From assembly GCF_030409715.1 (NCBI RefSeq), contig NZ_JAUFQI010000001.1, forward strand, positions 1,171,001-1,235,000: 64,000 nucleotides of DNA, written 5' to 3'. A program made the position numbers and the translations under genes. How positions within the stretch are numbered: the first letter of the stretch is position 1; the number at the start of each line of letters is the position of its first letter. Positions 27,087 through 37,045 of this stretch are shown here, piece by piece. Under the pieces are notes generated by a model. The model did no database searches. It saw nothing but the letters and a program-made list of their open reading frames with translations, and was not told the origin of the DNA. This stretch comes from Reinekea marina (GTDB taxonomy: Bacteria > Pseudomonadota > Gammaproteobacteria > Pseudomonadales > Natronospirillaceae).

Positions 27087-27721
27087 ATTCGGTAAGTGGT
27101 TTTAGTCATCACCTGAGACACGCCCGTCATAAACAGCTTTACTGTTTTCGGGAAGTTTACTCCGCCAGCTTCTAGCGCTGAGTTTGCATGACGGGTTTCA
27201 TCTTCGAGCATTTGTTCAATGATCAATGTTGAGCGCGGGTCTTGCTCTTGTATTTCATGTAAGTGGTCGGCCAAATGTTTGCTCACTTGTTCTTCAGTTG
27301 CAGCGACAAAGCCCAGCGACCATTTGTCTCCCGCTAGCCCAGCCGCAGCCCCAATTCCATAAGACAACCCATAAAATACGGGGTTTAAGTAACTGGTGTG
27401 AGCGTTCAGTTCATTTAAGCGCGCTTCACACCAAGCAAGGTGATCGAGCTCTTCTTCGGCAGCCTGTTCCATTTTTTCACGAATATCAGGCAGTTTAGCC
27501 GTTAGTGATTGGCCTTGATACAGCGCTTGAGCACAGACCTCTCCCGTGTGGTTTATTCGCATTAAGCCCGCAACATGACGGCTCATGTCATCCGAGAGAT
27601 CACTGGTTTCTTTTTGCCCAGGTCTTGGTGCCTTTGCTTTCACCGCACCAGGGGTGAGCGTTTTTAGAGCGTTATCTAAATGCTCCGTAATGCGATCAGA
27701 AAAAGTGCGGTTTCTTAACAT
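27083..27721 (-). CDS. coq7: 2-polyprenyl-3-methyl-6-methoxy-1,4-benzoquinol hydroxylase
   Basis: The product is a carboxylate-bridged di-iron hydroxylase of ubiquinone biosynthesis, acting at the inner membrane. Metal-ligand motifs are visible in order: MRINHTGEVCAQALY, EEELDHLAWCE, ATEEQVSKHL and EDETRHANSAL. I start it at the ATG at 27721 (212 residues) because AGAGGA lies five to six bases upstream. An ATG at 27754 would add eleven residues without a good ribosome binding site. The start lies inside the 3' end of the kinase gene (26-base overlap). The stop interlocks with that of the convergent ATPase gene. Confidence 0.92.
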   Translation of the reverse strand: MLRNRTFSDRITEHLDNALKTLTPGAVKAKAPRPGQKETSDLSDDMSRHVAGLMRINHTGEVCAQALYQGQSLTAKLPDIREKMEQAAEEELDHLAWCEARLNELNAHTSYLNPVFYGLSYGIGAAAGLAGDKWSLGFVAATEEQVSKHLADHLHEIQEQDPRSTLIIEQMLEDETRHANSALEAGGVNFPKTVKLFMTGVSQVMTKTTYRI

Positions 27722-30035
27722 GTCTTTCCTCTTGATTTTTGATGATATCGGCATGAGCCTGGTTCAATGTGTCTCGTAATGCACGAGCTGAAACCGGCTT
27801 TGACAAAACATATTTTATGCCTAGTTCATTTTCATTGACCTGGCTAGACACTTCGTCGGCACCGGTCATCATTATTACAACAATATTTCGATTTAAACTC
27901 GCGTCTTGGCGAATACGTTGCACGAGTTCTACGCCCGACATAGAGGGCATGTTGTGATCTACGATCAACACGTCGACGGGTTCACCTTTATGGAATTCAT
28001 TGTGAAGGTTCGCCAAAGCCGATTGACCATTACTCATACTTAATACATGCATGCGCCAACTTTGCGCTAAATGTTCAATCACCTTACGACAAGTTAGGTT
28101 GTCGTCGACGACCATTAAGCGGAATTTTTTTAGCGGTAAGTTGGGGGTTTGCATCGTAGAGCGTGGCGTTGGAACATCTACCAATGGAATATCCAACCAA
28201 ACGGTGGTGCCCATTCGTAGTTCACTGCTCAAGGTAAGCTGGCCGCCCAAAATACCCATTAGATATTTACTGATTGGTAGACCAATGTGAACATCGGAGG
28301 AGTGGTTTGCGTTGTCTTGATCAGGAAAAGAAAATAACTGAGTGCGAGCTTCTTTTGATATTCCAGGACCAGTGTCTGTAATGCTAAATCGAATGCGGTT
28401 TTGCTGCCATGGTTTCACTTGGATCAAAACTTCACCTTGCTCAGTATACTGAATAGCATTCTCAATTACGTTAGACAAAACCTGACCAATGATATGTGCG
28501 TTACCCCGGTAATAAGATGGGATGTCGGGCTGAATATCGAGTACCAGTTCGATGCCTTTATTGTGAGCAACGCGAGAGAACGGCTGCAAGGTATCTTCAA
28601 TTAAATCGTATAAATCAAATTCACCTTCGTTATCAGGGATCCGATTTAAACCAATACGAATTAAATTCTGAATTTGGTCGGCTTCTCGTAATAGCGAATG
28701 GCCTGCCGCCTGCACAGTGTTAACAAATTCCTGCTGGTGGGCTGAAAGCGTTGTATCTTGCAGTAACTCTGTCATGCCTAATACGCCATTAATGGGGCCG
28801 CGAATGTCATGATTTATTTTTCTTAATAATGGCCAGTGCATATTAGGAATCACCATGCCTTCAACGGCCACGCGATCCAGTCGATGGTGCGAAATAACCC
28901 AGGTTGCCCATAGCGTTAAGGCAACTGCAGACGCTGATGAGATTCGTAGAACAAAGAAGCTGGTGTCGCTTAATAGAAAAATACCAAATGAAATGAGAGA
29001 GGTTGTTGTAAAAAACGCAATCAAACTGATAAATGTGAATAATAGCAGTCGCTCTGTTAGGCTGCTAGGTTTATTGATAATCCAATAGGTGCCGATGATG
29101 CAAATAGCTATGGGCACAATGATCATTTGGAATGACAATGCACTGTAAGAAAACAAGGCGAAAATAGTGACAAAAGCCAGCAAGTAAGCCAACCATTTGA
29201 GCGCATCTTTTATCCAGCTGACGTGACGGTCATTGTTTGTATCGGCTAGCAGTCGTGCAAAGGATCCAACAATTAAGAAAGCCCCTATATTTTCTGATCG
29301 AATGTCGACAAAGGTTAATGTTGGAAACCAGGCAGACATTATTCCTGACCATCCGGCAATGTTCAGAATAAAACCGACACACATCGACATGGTCCAAAAG
29401 GTTAACAAACTGTGAAATTTGGCCAAGTTAAATAGGGCGACAATGCACATGATGAATAGAAACGATAGTGTTGAGATATGAAATAAAAACTCTTTCGAAA
29501 GCTGACTCAACGAATTGCTTTCGCTTCTTAGCATTAGTTGTAGATTTGCGGGCTCAGAGCTTTTGATCAGTACTAAAAGTTGGTGCGAACCAGGGCGAAG
29601 TTCAATGGGCAAAATATATCGACCTAAAGGGAACGGCCGATCTTGATAAGCAACACTGGAGCCTGTGGAGATTCGTTTAAATGTATCGAGCGGATCACTC
29701 ATGTATAGATCGGCTCTGTCTATATGAGGGCCGTTTAAAATCAGATGAAGCTTTTGAATGCTGCCCGTATTATTAGCCAAGTTAACACGGATCCACGTTG
29801 GTTCGTGAAGAAGGCCGCGACGAATAAAATCATTGTGAATGGGCGTAAATTTATTCTCGAAGGCGGGCTGTTGCAATTGAACAAATGAAAAAGCTTCATT
29901 GGGGTCATTAAAATAATCGGCATAGCCTGAAATATTGGTATCAATATTAGCGCGCGCTATTTGCAGTGGCTCAGATGAGGCGGCCGACGCGAGAAATATA
30001 AGGCTCAGAACGAACAAAAATACTGTGCGGATCAT
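27696..30035 (-). CDS. 7TMR-DISM hybrid sensor histidine kinase
   Basis: From the ATG at 30035 the protein has about 779 residues. It has a signal peptide, a periplasmic 7TMR-DISMED2 jelly-roll domain (about 30-180) and a seven-helix 7TMR-DISM membrane domain (about 185-395). Next come HisKA with H409 (KINHDIRGPINGVLGM), a HATPase domain (N-box VIENAIQYTEQG, ITDTGPGIS) and a C-terminal receiver with phospho-acceptor D693 (VDVLIVDHNMP) and the conserved Lys in LSKPVS. An upstream in-frame ATG (30104) would place residues before the signal peptide. Carbohydrate-like ligands are proposed for DISMED2 domains; the signal here is unknown. No output regulator is adjacent. Its last 26 bases overlap coq7. 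Confidence 0.85.
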   Translation of the reverse strand: MIRTVFLFVLSLIFLASAASSEPLQIARANIDTNISGYADYFNDPNEAFSFVQLQQPAFENKFTPIHNDFIRRGLLHEPTWIRVNLANNTGSIQKLHLILNGPHIDRADLYMSDPLDTFKRISTGSSVAYQDRPFPLGRYILPIELRPGSHQLLVLIKSSEPANLQLMLRSESNSLSQLSKEFLFHISTLSFLFIMCIVALFNLAKFHSLLTFWTMSMCVGFILNIAGWSGIMSAWFPTLTFVDIRSENIGAFLIVGSFARLLADTNNDRHVSWIKDALKWLAYLLAFVTIFALFSYSALSFQMIIVPIAICIIGTYWIINKPSSLTERLLLFTFISLIAFFTTTSLISFGIFLLSDTSFFVLRISSASAVALTLWATWVISHHRLDRVAVEGMVIPNMHWPLLRKINHDIRGPINGVLGMTELLQDTTLSAHQQEFVNTVQAAGHSLLREADQIQNLIRIGLNRIPDNEGEFDLYDLIEDTLQPFSRVAHNKGIELVLDIQPDIPSYYRGNAHIIGQVLSNVIENAIQYTEQGEVLIQVKPWQQNRIRFSITDTGPGISKEARTQLFSFPDQDNANHSSDVHIGLPISKYLMGILGGQLTLSSELRMGTTVWLDIPLVDVPTPRSTMQTPNLPLKKFRLMVVDDNLTCRKVIEHLAQSWRMHVLSMSNGQSALANLHNEFHKGEPVDVLIVDHNMPSMSGVELVQRIRQDASLNRNIVVIMMTGADEVSSQVNENELGIKYVLSKPVSARALRDTLNQAHADIIKNQEERHVKKPHFF

Positions 30036-30148
30036 TACATTTAAACCAGTGGAATGAAGCGAGCAGTATAACCCGATTTGATGCGTCAAAAATACTCCAT
30101 TCATGCACAGTTAATTCAGAGGCTGGCAAGAATGGAGCAGCGGCCTAT

Positions 30149-31429
30149 CTAACGGTTAATGGCTTTGTGGCCGATATCGGTGCGGAAATAAACGTTGTCC
30201 CATTGTATGGTATTAACGCCTTGGTAAGCTTTTGCTTGCGCATCCGCTACGGTGTCACCCAGCGCTGTAACGCACAGCACTCGACCGCCATTGGTGATTG
30301 TATCACCTTGCTCATTGGTAGCCGTTCCCGCTTGAAATACTTTAACGCCCAGCGCTTGTGCCACATCAATACCTTGAATGATATCACCCTTAGCGTAGTC
30401 AAATGGGTAGCCTCCGGCCGCCATAACGACACCGACGGCGGCTCTTTTATCCCATTGAGCATTCATTGAAGATAGCTTGCCGTTTACAGCGGCCTCGCAA
30501 AGCGCTGGAAGGTCTGATTGCAAACGCATCATTATTGGCTGCGTTTCAGGGTCTCCAAACCGGCAATTGTATTCTAAGACGTATGGCGTACCTTCTTCAG
30601 ATACCATAATGCCTGCATACAAAAATCCACGATAGCGGTTCCCTTCTGCGTTCATTCCTTTAACGGTGGGGTAGATCACTTCGTTTAATATGCGATCATG
30701 GATCTCAGACGTAACAACAGGTGCAGGAGAATAGGCTCCCATTCCTCCTGTGTTAGGTCCTAGATCTCCGTTGTCACGTGCTTTGTGATCTTGGGAGGTC
30801 GCCAGTGTCAGTACATCTTCGCCATCGACCATCACAATAAAACTGGCTTCTTCGCCTGTTAAAAATTGTTCAATAACGACACGTGCCCCTGCATCACCAA
30901 ATTTATTGCCGGCAAGCATGTCGTTCACAGCTTCAATTGCTTCTTGGTTGGTTTGCGCCAAGATGACACCTTTTCCTGCGGCTAAACCATCGGCTTTAAC
31001 GACGATGGGCGCGCCTTTTTCTTCAATATACGCGACCGCAGGTTCAATCTCCGTAAAAACGCCATAAAACGCAGTGGGTATATTGTGGCGTGCTAAGAAA
31101 TCTTTTGTAAATGCCTTAGAGCCCTCTAGTTGAGAGGCGGCTTTGGATGGACCAAATATAGCTAGGCCGGCCGCTTCAAAGGCATCGACAACCCCTTCAA
31201 CTAATGGCGCTTCAGGACCTACAATGGTTAAGTTCACGGTGTTTGCTTTGGCAAATTCGATAAGCGCAGGGAAATCGGTCGCGGCAATATCGACATTAGT
31301 AACACCGGCTTCGCTGCTTGTCCCTGTATTACCTGGCGCGACAAACACCTGCTTCACGTTTGGGGATTGAATACACTTCCATGCCAAAGCGTGCTCACGG
31401 CCGCCGTTGCCTAAAATTAAAACATTCAT
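30149..31429 (-). CDS. purD: phosphoribosylamine-glycine ligase
   Basis: The 426-residue GARS enzyme has the usual N-terminal MNVLILGNGGREHALAW. A central ATP-grasp domain contains PIVVKADGLAAGKGV and DGDLGPNTGGMGAYSPAP-like segments, and a C-terminal domain follows. It ligates glycine to phosphoribosylamine in purine synthesis. It begins 14 bases after the purH stop on the same strand, so purH-purD form an operon. Length is normal for the family. Confidence 0.96.
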   Translation of the reverse strand: MNVLILGNGGREHALAWKCIQSPNVKQVFVAPGNTGTSSEAGVTNVDIAATDFPALIEFAKANTVNLTIVGPEAPLVEGVVDAFEAAGLAIFGPSKAASQLEGSKAFTKDFLARHNIPTAFYGVFTEIEPAVAYIEEKGAPIVVKADGLAAGKGVILAQTNQEAIEAVNDMLAGNKFGDAGARVVIEQFLTGEEASFIVMVDGEDVLTLATSQDHKARDNGDLGPNTGGMGAYSPAPVVTSEIHDRILNEVIYPTVKGMNAEGNRYRGFLYAGIMVSEEGTPYVLEYNCRFGDPETQPIMMRLQSDLPALCEAAVNGKLSSMNAQWDKRAAVGVVMAAGGYPFDYAKGDIIQGIDVAQALGVKVFQAGTATNEQGDTITNGGRVLCVTALGDTVADAQAKAYQGVNTIQWDNVYFRTDIGHKAINR

Positions 31430-31443
31430 TTATTCAGTCCTTT

Positions 31444-33039
31444 TTAATGTCGGAAATGACGCATGCCGGTGAATACCATGGCAATACCGTGTTCATCTGC
31501 CGCAGCGATAACTTCTTCATCTCTCATGCTACCGCCGGGCTGAATAACGGCTGAAACACCCATCTCTGCGGCTTGATCTAAGCTGTCTCTGAACGGTAAA
31601 AATGCTTCAGAAGCCATGGCCGACCCAGCAATGTTTATATTTTCATCTTTTGCTTTGATGTTGGCAATAATGGCGCTGTATACACGGCTCATTTGTCCCG
31701 CACCGATACCGGTACTAAGACCATCTTTTGCATAAACAATGGCGTTCGATTTAACAAATTTTGCGACTTTCCATGCAAACATTAAATCTTTAATTTGTTC
31801 TGGAGATGGTTGCGCTTTCGTGACAACCTTTAAGTCTGATTCGCTGACCATGCCAAGATCTCTGTCTTGAACCAAAAGACCGCCGTTCACACGTTTAAAG
31901 TCTAAAGATGGAATGCGTTGACCCCATTGTCCACAGGCTAATAAACGGACATTGGGTTTTTGGGCCACTACGTCTGCGGCCGCTTTACTGACGGAAGGGG
32001 CGATAATAACCTCGACAAACTGCTTCCCAATAATTGCTTCGGCAGCCTCGGCATCTAATTCGCGGTTGAACGCGATAATGCCTCCAAATGCCGAGGTGGT
32101 ATCAACGGATAACGCCCTATGATAAGCATCGGTTAAGTTTTTACCGGTTGCTACACCACAAGGATTAGCGTGTTTGACGATAACACAGGCTGGTTCCTCA
32201 AAACTTTTCACACACTCTAAAGCGGCGTCCGTATCGGCAATGTTATTGAAGCTCAGCGCTTTGCCCTGCAAGGTAGTAATGGTTGAAATACCAGGTTCAA
32301 GCTCGCCTGATTCTATGTAAAAAGCGGCCTTTTGATGTGGGTTTTCACCATAGCGCATTGTGTCTTTTAAAAGAAATTGGCTGTTAAAGGTTTCTGGAAA
32401 ACTGCGTGTTTCAGGCGGTTTTGAAGGAGCCGTGTCTGCGGGCACTGAGCCGAAGTAATTTGCGATCATGCCATCGTATTTAGCGGTGTGCTCAAAGGCT
32501 AAGCGCGCTAAATTAAAACGAGTCGCATGAGACAAACCGCCATTTGTATCCCATTCGCTAAGAATTTCCTCATAGGAGGAGCTGTTTACAACAATCGCGA
32601 CATCTTTGTGGTTCTTTGCTGCAGAACGAACCATTGTGGGGCCACCAATATCGATGTTTTCAATTGCATCCGCCAAGATACAATCATCTTTTGCAATGGT
32701 TTCGGCAAAGGGGTATAGATTTACAACCACCATATCAATCGGCTTTATGTTGTGTTCTGCCATGACTGACTCGTCTTGGCCGCGTCGACCTAAAATTCCG
32801 CCGTGAATCAATGGGTGAAGTGTTTTAACACGACCATCCATCATTTCGGGAAAGCCTGTTACTTCGGAAGCTTCGGTGACAGGAATATCGTGCTGTTGCA
32901 ATAGTTTAAAAGTTCCACCGGTAGAAATAAGGCTTACACCACGGTCGTGCAAGGCTTTTGCAAAATCAACGATACCAGCTTTATCCGAAACACTGATCAG
33001 TGCTCGTTTTGGGGTCACTACATTCACAGGTTGTGTCAT
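31444..33039 (-). CDS. purH: bifunctional AICAR formyltransferase/IMP cyclohydrolase
   Basis: The 531-residue product has an N-terminal MGS-like IMP cyclohydrolase domain ([29 protein letters not shown]) and a C-terminal AICAR transformylase domain. The latter has the catalytic KHANPCGVA motif (near residue 270). It carries out the last two steps of IMP synthesis. CGAGGAT upstream of the ATG at 33039 is the ribosome binding site. purD follows. No clear PurR-type operator was seen in the 33040-33099 leader. Confidence 0.96.
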   Translation of the reverse strand: MTQPVNVVTPKRALISVSDKAGIVDFAKALHDRGVSLISTGGTFKLLQQHDIPVTEASEVTGFPEMMDGRVKTLHPLIHGGILGRRGQDESVMAEHNIKPIDMVVVNLYPFAETIAKDDCILADAIENIDIGGPTMVRSAAKNHKDVAIVVNSSSYEEILSEWDTNGGLSHATRFNLARLAFEHTAKYDGMIANYFGSVPADTAPSKPPETRSFPETFNSQFLLKDTMRYGENPHQKAAFYIESGELEPGISTITTLQGKALSFNNIADTDAALECVKSFEEPACVIVKHANPCGVATGKNLTDAYHRALSVDTTSAFGGIIAFNRELDAEAAEAIIGKQFVEVIIAPSVSKAAADVVAQKPNVRLLACGQWGQRIPSLDFKRVNGGLLVQDRDLGMVSESDLKVVTKAQPSPEQIKDLMFAWKVAKFVKSNAIVYAKDGLSTGIGAGQMSRVYSAIIANIKAKDENINIAGSAMASEAFLPFRDSLDQAAEMGVSAVIQPGGSMRDEEVIAAADEHGIAMVFTGMRHFRH

Positions 33040-33099
33040 TTTATCCTCGAGGAATTAATATTTGAGTAGTCGGTCAATTATCTAAGGTGCCAGAAACAA

Positions 33100-33123
33100 C
33101 AAAGGCGACCGAAGTCGCCTTTG
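33100..33123 (-). terminator. terminator of the dusB-fis operon
   Basis: CAAAGGCGAC (33100-33109) pairs with GTCGCCTTTG (33114-33123) around a CGAA tetraloop, a 10-bp stem. On the minus strand TTGTTTC follows. It begins seven bases past the fis stop. Confidence 0.75.
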
Positions 33124-33129
33124 TGCATA

Positions 33130-33429
33130 TTATAGTAAGCCGTATTGCTTCAGCTTTTTCCGAAGCGTCCCTCGGTTTAAACCGAGTACTTGAGAGGCTT
33201 TAGTTTGGTTGTCGCGGCAATAACGCATTACAGCTTCCAACATAGGCGCTTCAACTTCTGTTAATACCATTTGGTGGACGTTAGAAACGTCTTGACCGTC
33301 TAAGTGTGCGAAATAATTGCGCATCGCGATTTCAACGCTGTCTCGCAACGTCTGTGGGTTTTCACTGGCAGCGTGTAGCTGAAGTGATTCATGTGTGTCT
33401 GTTGTTGGCGCAACAATTTCAATAGTCAT
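33130..33429 (-). CDS. fis: Fis nucleoid-associated DNA-binding protein
   Basis: The 99-residue protein ends in the Fis helix-turn-helix ([30 protein letters not shown]), with normal family length. It bends DNA and regulates rRNA and growth-phase genes. As in most gammaproteobacteria it lies downstream of dusB. Its ATG overlaps the dusB stop by four bases (33426-33429), so it depends on dusB translation and transcription. Confidence 0.95.
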   Translation of the reverse strand: MTIEIVAPTTDTHESLQLHAASENPQTLRDSVEIAMRNYFAHLDGQDVSNVHQMVLTEVEAPMLEAVMRYCRDNQTKASQVLGLNRGTLRKKLKQYGLL

Positions 33430-34415
33430 GCAGCAGTATCCTTAGATGATTCTAGATGTTCAAAAATTGTGTCTATAGCCAGCAGTTGCTCTGAAGCCGA
33501 CTCTAGCTGATTTAGGTGTTTCAATACACTTCGGTCGGTTTGTTGAGCTTTTAGGTACCAACCAAGGTGCTTTCGGGCAATACGTACGCCCATGTACTCG
33601 CCGTAAAACTCATGCAATGCGTTGAGGTGACCACTGAGCAGTGCATGAACTTCATTTGGTGTTGGGTCTGGCTTTATTTCACCAGACGCTAAGTAACGGT
33701 TTATTTGATCGAATATCCAAGGGTTACCTTGGGCGGCCCGACCAATCATGACACCATCGACTTGGGTGTACTCCATCACTTGTTTTGCTTTCTGCGGTGA
33801 ATCAATATCACCATTCGCTAAAACAGGAATTGATAACGCTGATTTTACATCGGCAATGGTTTGATACTCTGCATCGCCCTTGTAACCCTGATCTCTTGTG
33901 CGGCCGTGAATGGCCAGCATCTTTATGCCGATATCTTCGGCCATTTTTGCAATGGTGAGGGCATTTTTACTTTGTCCACACCAGCCTGTACGAATCTTTA
34001 ACGTCACGGGAACATTCACCGCAGCGACGACGGCATTGAGAATTTCTCTAACGAGCGCCTCGTCTTTCATCAACGCTGAGCCTGCGGCTCTGTTGCACAC
34101 TTTCTTTGCGGGGCACCCCATATTGATGTCGATGATTTGAGCACCAATTTTAACGTTTTGCTCTGCCGCATGGGCTAACATATTCGCTTCACCGCCAGCA
34201 ATCTGAATACTGATCGGTTCGGCCTCTCCACTGTGATTGAGGCGCCAACGGGACTTGTTAGTGGTCCATAATCGAGTGTCGCTGGTGACCATTTCTGATA
34301 CCACCAATCCAGCACCTTGAGCTTTGCATAACTTTCGAAACGGCTGATCCGTCACGCCAGCCATAGGCGCTAATACGGTGGGCTGACTGATTCGATATGG
34401 GCCAATGCTAAACAC
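33426..34415 (-). CDS. dusB: tRNA-dihydrouridine synthase B
   Basis: The 329-residue flavoprotein has the Dus signature [18 protein letters not shown] (near residues 98-115), with the catalytic cysteine. It has the FMN-binding [13 protein letters not shown] and the N-terminal [15 protein letters not shown]. It reduces uridine to dihydrouridine in the tRNA D-loop. The dusB-fis order is standard for gammaproteobacteria. The 194 bases upstream (34416-34609) contain no recognisable gene. Confidence 0.94.
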   Translation of the reverse strand: MFSIGPYRISQPTVLAPMAGVTDQPFRKLCKAQGAGLVVSEMVTSDTRLWTTNKSRWRLNHSGEAEPISIQIAGGEANMLAHAAEQNVKIGAQIIDINMGCPAKKVCNRAAGSALMKDEALVREILNAVVAAVNVPVTLKIRTGWCGQSKNALTIAKMAEDIGIKMLAIHGRTRDQGYKGDAEYQTIADVKSALSIPVLANGDIDSPQKAKQVMEYTQVDGVMIGRAAQGNPWIFDQINRYLASGEIKPDPTPNEVHALLSGHLNALHEFYGEYMGVRIARKHLGWYLKAQQTDRSVLKHLNQLESASEQLLAIDTIFEHLESSKDTAA

Positions 34416-34609
34416 GTATGATCGATTAAAATTTGCTCAACTCAAGGGCGCGAAATAATAGCGATTCTTGGCCTCGATTGAAAGCTCGTTGACCAGAAAG
34501 TCGTCTTTTTTTTTAAATTATTTATCTACAGTTCAAGATTTCATGAGTGAACAGCGTTTTACAATAAATATTTAAAATTCAAAGAGTTAGCTTCGTTTTG
34601 CCAAAAAAA

Positions 34610-35914
34610 TTATTGATTGATTGGGTTTAGTATCAATTGGTAATTAATGGCATTAGGTGCGGGTGCTTTTATTGGAATAGAGACATACACTCGAGTATTG
34701 AGAGGCATGTTGACTACGCCGGTCATTTCACCTTTTAAGTAGTCTGCAGGTAGGAAGTTTTGATCGGCCACAATTTTTCCATTCACGTCGGAATATTGCA
34801 AAATGAGCTCTGGGAAGGGTTGTTTAAACGGTGCTCGGTTGGTTAGCACTATGTCGACCATCTTTATGTCTTTCAAGGCGGTGTTTTTATGGTCTCTGAC
34901 AATGACTGACGTGCGAATTTGAGTCACATCAACCTGTTCTGGTAGCTGACATCCTATGATGTCACAGGCTGCAGAATATAATCCACGCCATTGATCCATG
35001 CGAGCGTAGGTATCCCGCTGCATCCAGGCTAGCTGTGCCATTAACAACGCCAGTAACAATATGACAAGCAACCACCCTAAAGGGCGTAATCGGCTTAACC
35101 GCTCCTCATAGTGAAAATCCAAATCGAGCTCTTGGCTGGCTTGATTAACTACTTGAGAAGCGCTTTTAGGTTGTGCAGCCGTTTGGTTCTCTTCGAGATC
35201 GACAAATAATGGCGAACGTCGCATCGCCGCATTATGGGTATCTGTATGGTTTTGTGGCGTTCCAACATTTCTTGATTCAAAGACAGCAGGCTTGCTCAGA
35301 GAAACGTCTTCTTTCTCAATTTCTTCGAGCATAGACTCGGCCCAGCTTTCATCATTCTCGTCTTCATCGTCTTTGAACAAATCGGTTTCTAACGATTGAG
35401 TCTCAGATTTAAAATGATCAGAACGAGCATTTGGCTGGCTAGAAGCATTTAAATTTAGAAAACTGTCTGACAATTCGCCTAAGCTGTCGTTTTGTTCATC
35501 TTCATCGAACAACTCGTCATCGTCTTCACCATCACTGAATAAAAACTCTTCTTCCTCTTCTGCGCCAAATAAAAACTCGGCATCATCATCGTCATCCGCT
35601 AAAAATTGACTCGATTCTTCTGCAGGGGAAGGTCGTGGTGGAGGCGTAGGCTTCGGTTTCGCGACGGGTTTTGGTTTTGCAGCGGGCTTAGTCGCAGATT
35701 TTGCAGGGGTTTTTGGCTGTGCCCGTTTTGCAACAGGCGCAGCTTTACCAGGAGTTTGCGCCGGAATAGAGGTTGTGACCAAATGGTTGCGAGCACTGAA
35801 TACTTGTAAGCAGGCACCACACCGCACAGACCCATTAGCTACCGCTAATTGCTCAGTCCTCACTCGAAAAGAGGTGCCACAATGTGGGCATTGTGTGATG
35901 AATGATTCTGCCAT
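34610..35914 (-). CDS. zinc-ribbon and DUF3426 membrane protein
   Basis: The 434-residue product starts with an MJ0042-type zinc ribbon (CPHCGTSFRVRTEQL...RCGACLQVF, residues about 9-40). A Lys/Pro/Ala-rich linker and a strongly acidic Asp/Glu region (about 100-200) follow. One transmembrane helix (LLVILLLALLMAQLAW, near residue 283) leads into a C-terminal periplasmic DUF3426 domain. It sits beside prmA and dusB, as homologues do in other Pseudomonas-like genomes. Its function is not established. The low-complexity linker suggests a flexible cytoplasmic arm. Confidence 0.82.
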   Translation of the reverse strand: MAESFITQCPHCGTSFRVRTEQLAVANGSVRCGACLQVFSARNHLVTTSIPAQTPGKAAPVAKRAQPKTPAKSATKPAAKPKPVAKPKPTPPPRPSPAEESSQFLADDDDDAEFLFGAEEEEEFLFSDGEDDDELFDEDEQNDSLGELSDSFLNLNASSQPNARSDHFKSETQSLETDLFKDDEDENDESWAESMLEEIEKEDVSLSKPAVFESRNVGTPQNHTDTHNAAMRRSPLFVDLEENQTAAQPKSASQVVNQASQELDLDFHYEERLSRLRPLGWLLVILLLALLMAQLAWMQRDTYARMDQWRGLYSAACDIIGCQLPEQVDVTQIRTSVIVRDHKNTALKDIKMVDIVLTNRAPFKQPFPELILQYSDVNGKIVADQNFLPADYLKGEMTGVVNMPLNTRVYVSIPIKAPAPNAINYQLILNPINQ

Positions 35915-36016
35915 TTTAACTCGTATCCTTCGCGTCCGTGACGAACATTATCCTATTAAAATCCGAAGCTTAGCGCATGAACTTTAAGAAAGCTCTAAGA
36001 TTAACCCATTGTGAGT

Positions 36017-36922
36017 TTACTTAAAACCTTTAGGCTGGCGTTTTCGCCCACTCAGGCGTACCCAGCCATCTAATTCTTCAACAGGGTCAAAGCTGATCCA
36101 GCGTTCATAGGCATCTACTACTGAACTGGCTTGATGCGATAAAATACCTGACAAAACCAAAGGTGCATCGGCGTTAAGGCGCTGACAAATAGCCTCGGCC
36201 ATGTCGCAAAGCGGACCGGCTAATATATTAGCCACAACAACATCATATGATTCAGCTAAGGTTTCAACGTCTGTGGTAACGCGGAACAAGGATGGGCTTA
36301 AGTTATTGGTGTTGGCATTATTCTCAGTGGCCGTTATCGCCTGTGGATCAATGTCGATGCCATCCATTTGTTCTGCGCCCAATAGCAGGGCTGACAGACC
36401 TAAAATTCCGGAGCCGCAACCGTAGTCTAATACTTTTTCACCGCCTTTGACGTGATCATTCAGCCACTTTAAGCATAAGAATGTGGTCGGGTGGGTGCCT
36501 GTACCAAAAGCTAAACCGGGATCAAGCTTTAAGTTTACGGCGTTTTGATCGGGTGCCTCTCGCCACGACGGAACAATCCATAACCGGTCTCCACAAGCGA
36601 TGGGTTGAAAGTTATCCATCCATTCGCGTTCCCAATCTTTATCTTCTAGGATTTCAGCTGAAACCGTGCCAACGTGCATTTTTTCAGCAGCGATCAGCTG
36701 ATTTAAAGTGTCGACTAGCTGTTCTGCATCGGTATCTTCATCAAAAAGCCCTTGCAATGTGGTGTGTTCCCACAAGGGCGTCGTTCCTCGTATCGGTTCG
36801 AAAACAGGCTGGTCTTCAGTATCTATAAGTGTTACCGCCTTACAACCGGCCAGCAACATGGCGTCTTCAAGCACTTCGGTATATTTCGGAAGAGTAGGAA
36901 TTTTGATTTGTAACCAAGGCAT
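36017..36922 (-). CDS. prmA: ribosomal protein L11 methyltransferase
   Basis: The 301-residue product has the PrmA N-terminal substrate domain (MPWLQIKI) and a class I SAM-dependent methyltransferase domain. The latter has VLDYGCGSGILGLSALLLGA near residue 165 and the VVANILAGPL motif near residue 234. It trimethylates ribosomal protein L11. Length and motif order are typical. It lies upstream of the DUF3426 gene on the same strand, 102 bases apart. Confidence 0.95.
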   Translation of the reverse strand: MPWLQIKIPTLPKYTEVLEDAMLLAGCKAVTLIDTEDQPVFEPIRGTTPLWEHTTLQGLFDEDTDAEQLVDTLNQLIAAEKMHVGTVSAEILEDKDWEREWMDNFQPIACGDRLWIVPSWREAPDQNAVNLKLDPGLAFGTGTHPTTFLCLKWLNDHVKGGEKVLDYGCGSGILGLSALLLGAEQMDGIDIDPQAITATENNANTNNLSPSLFRVTTDVETLAESYDVVVANILAGPLCDMAEAICQRLNADAPLVLSGILSHQASSVVDAYERWISFDPVEELDGWVRLSGRKRQPKGFK

Positions 36923-37014
36923 AAACTGCAGCTCATTAAAATTTTTACCTATTGTACAAGAAAATTAAAAAAGGGTACGTTTTTTAGTTTCCCATTCCTA
37001 AACTCGCAGCCATA

Positions 37015-37040
37015 AAAAAAGGCGCCGAAGCGCCTTTTTT
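37015..37040 (-). terminator. terminator of the opp operon
   Basis: GGCGC (37021-37025), a CGAA loop and GCGCC (37030-37034) lie between six A bases and six T bases, which extend the stem and provide U-runs on either strand. It is six bases past the oppF stop. Confidence 0.85.
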
Positions 37041-37045
37041 AAAAC

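Noticed and set aside
30036..30104. N-terminal extension of the hybrid kinase
   Set aside because: It would put 23 residues in front of a clear signal peptide without a ribosome binding site.
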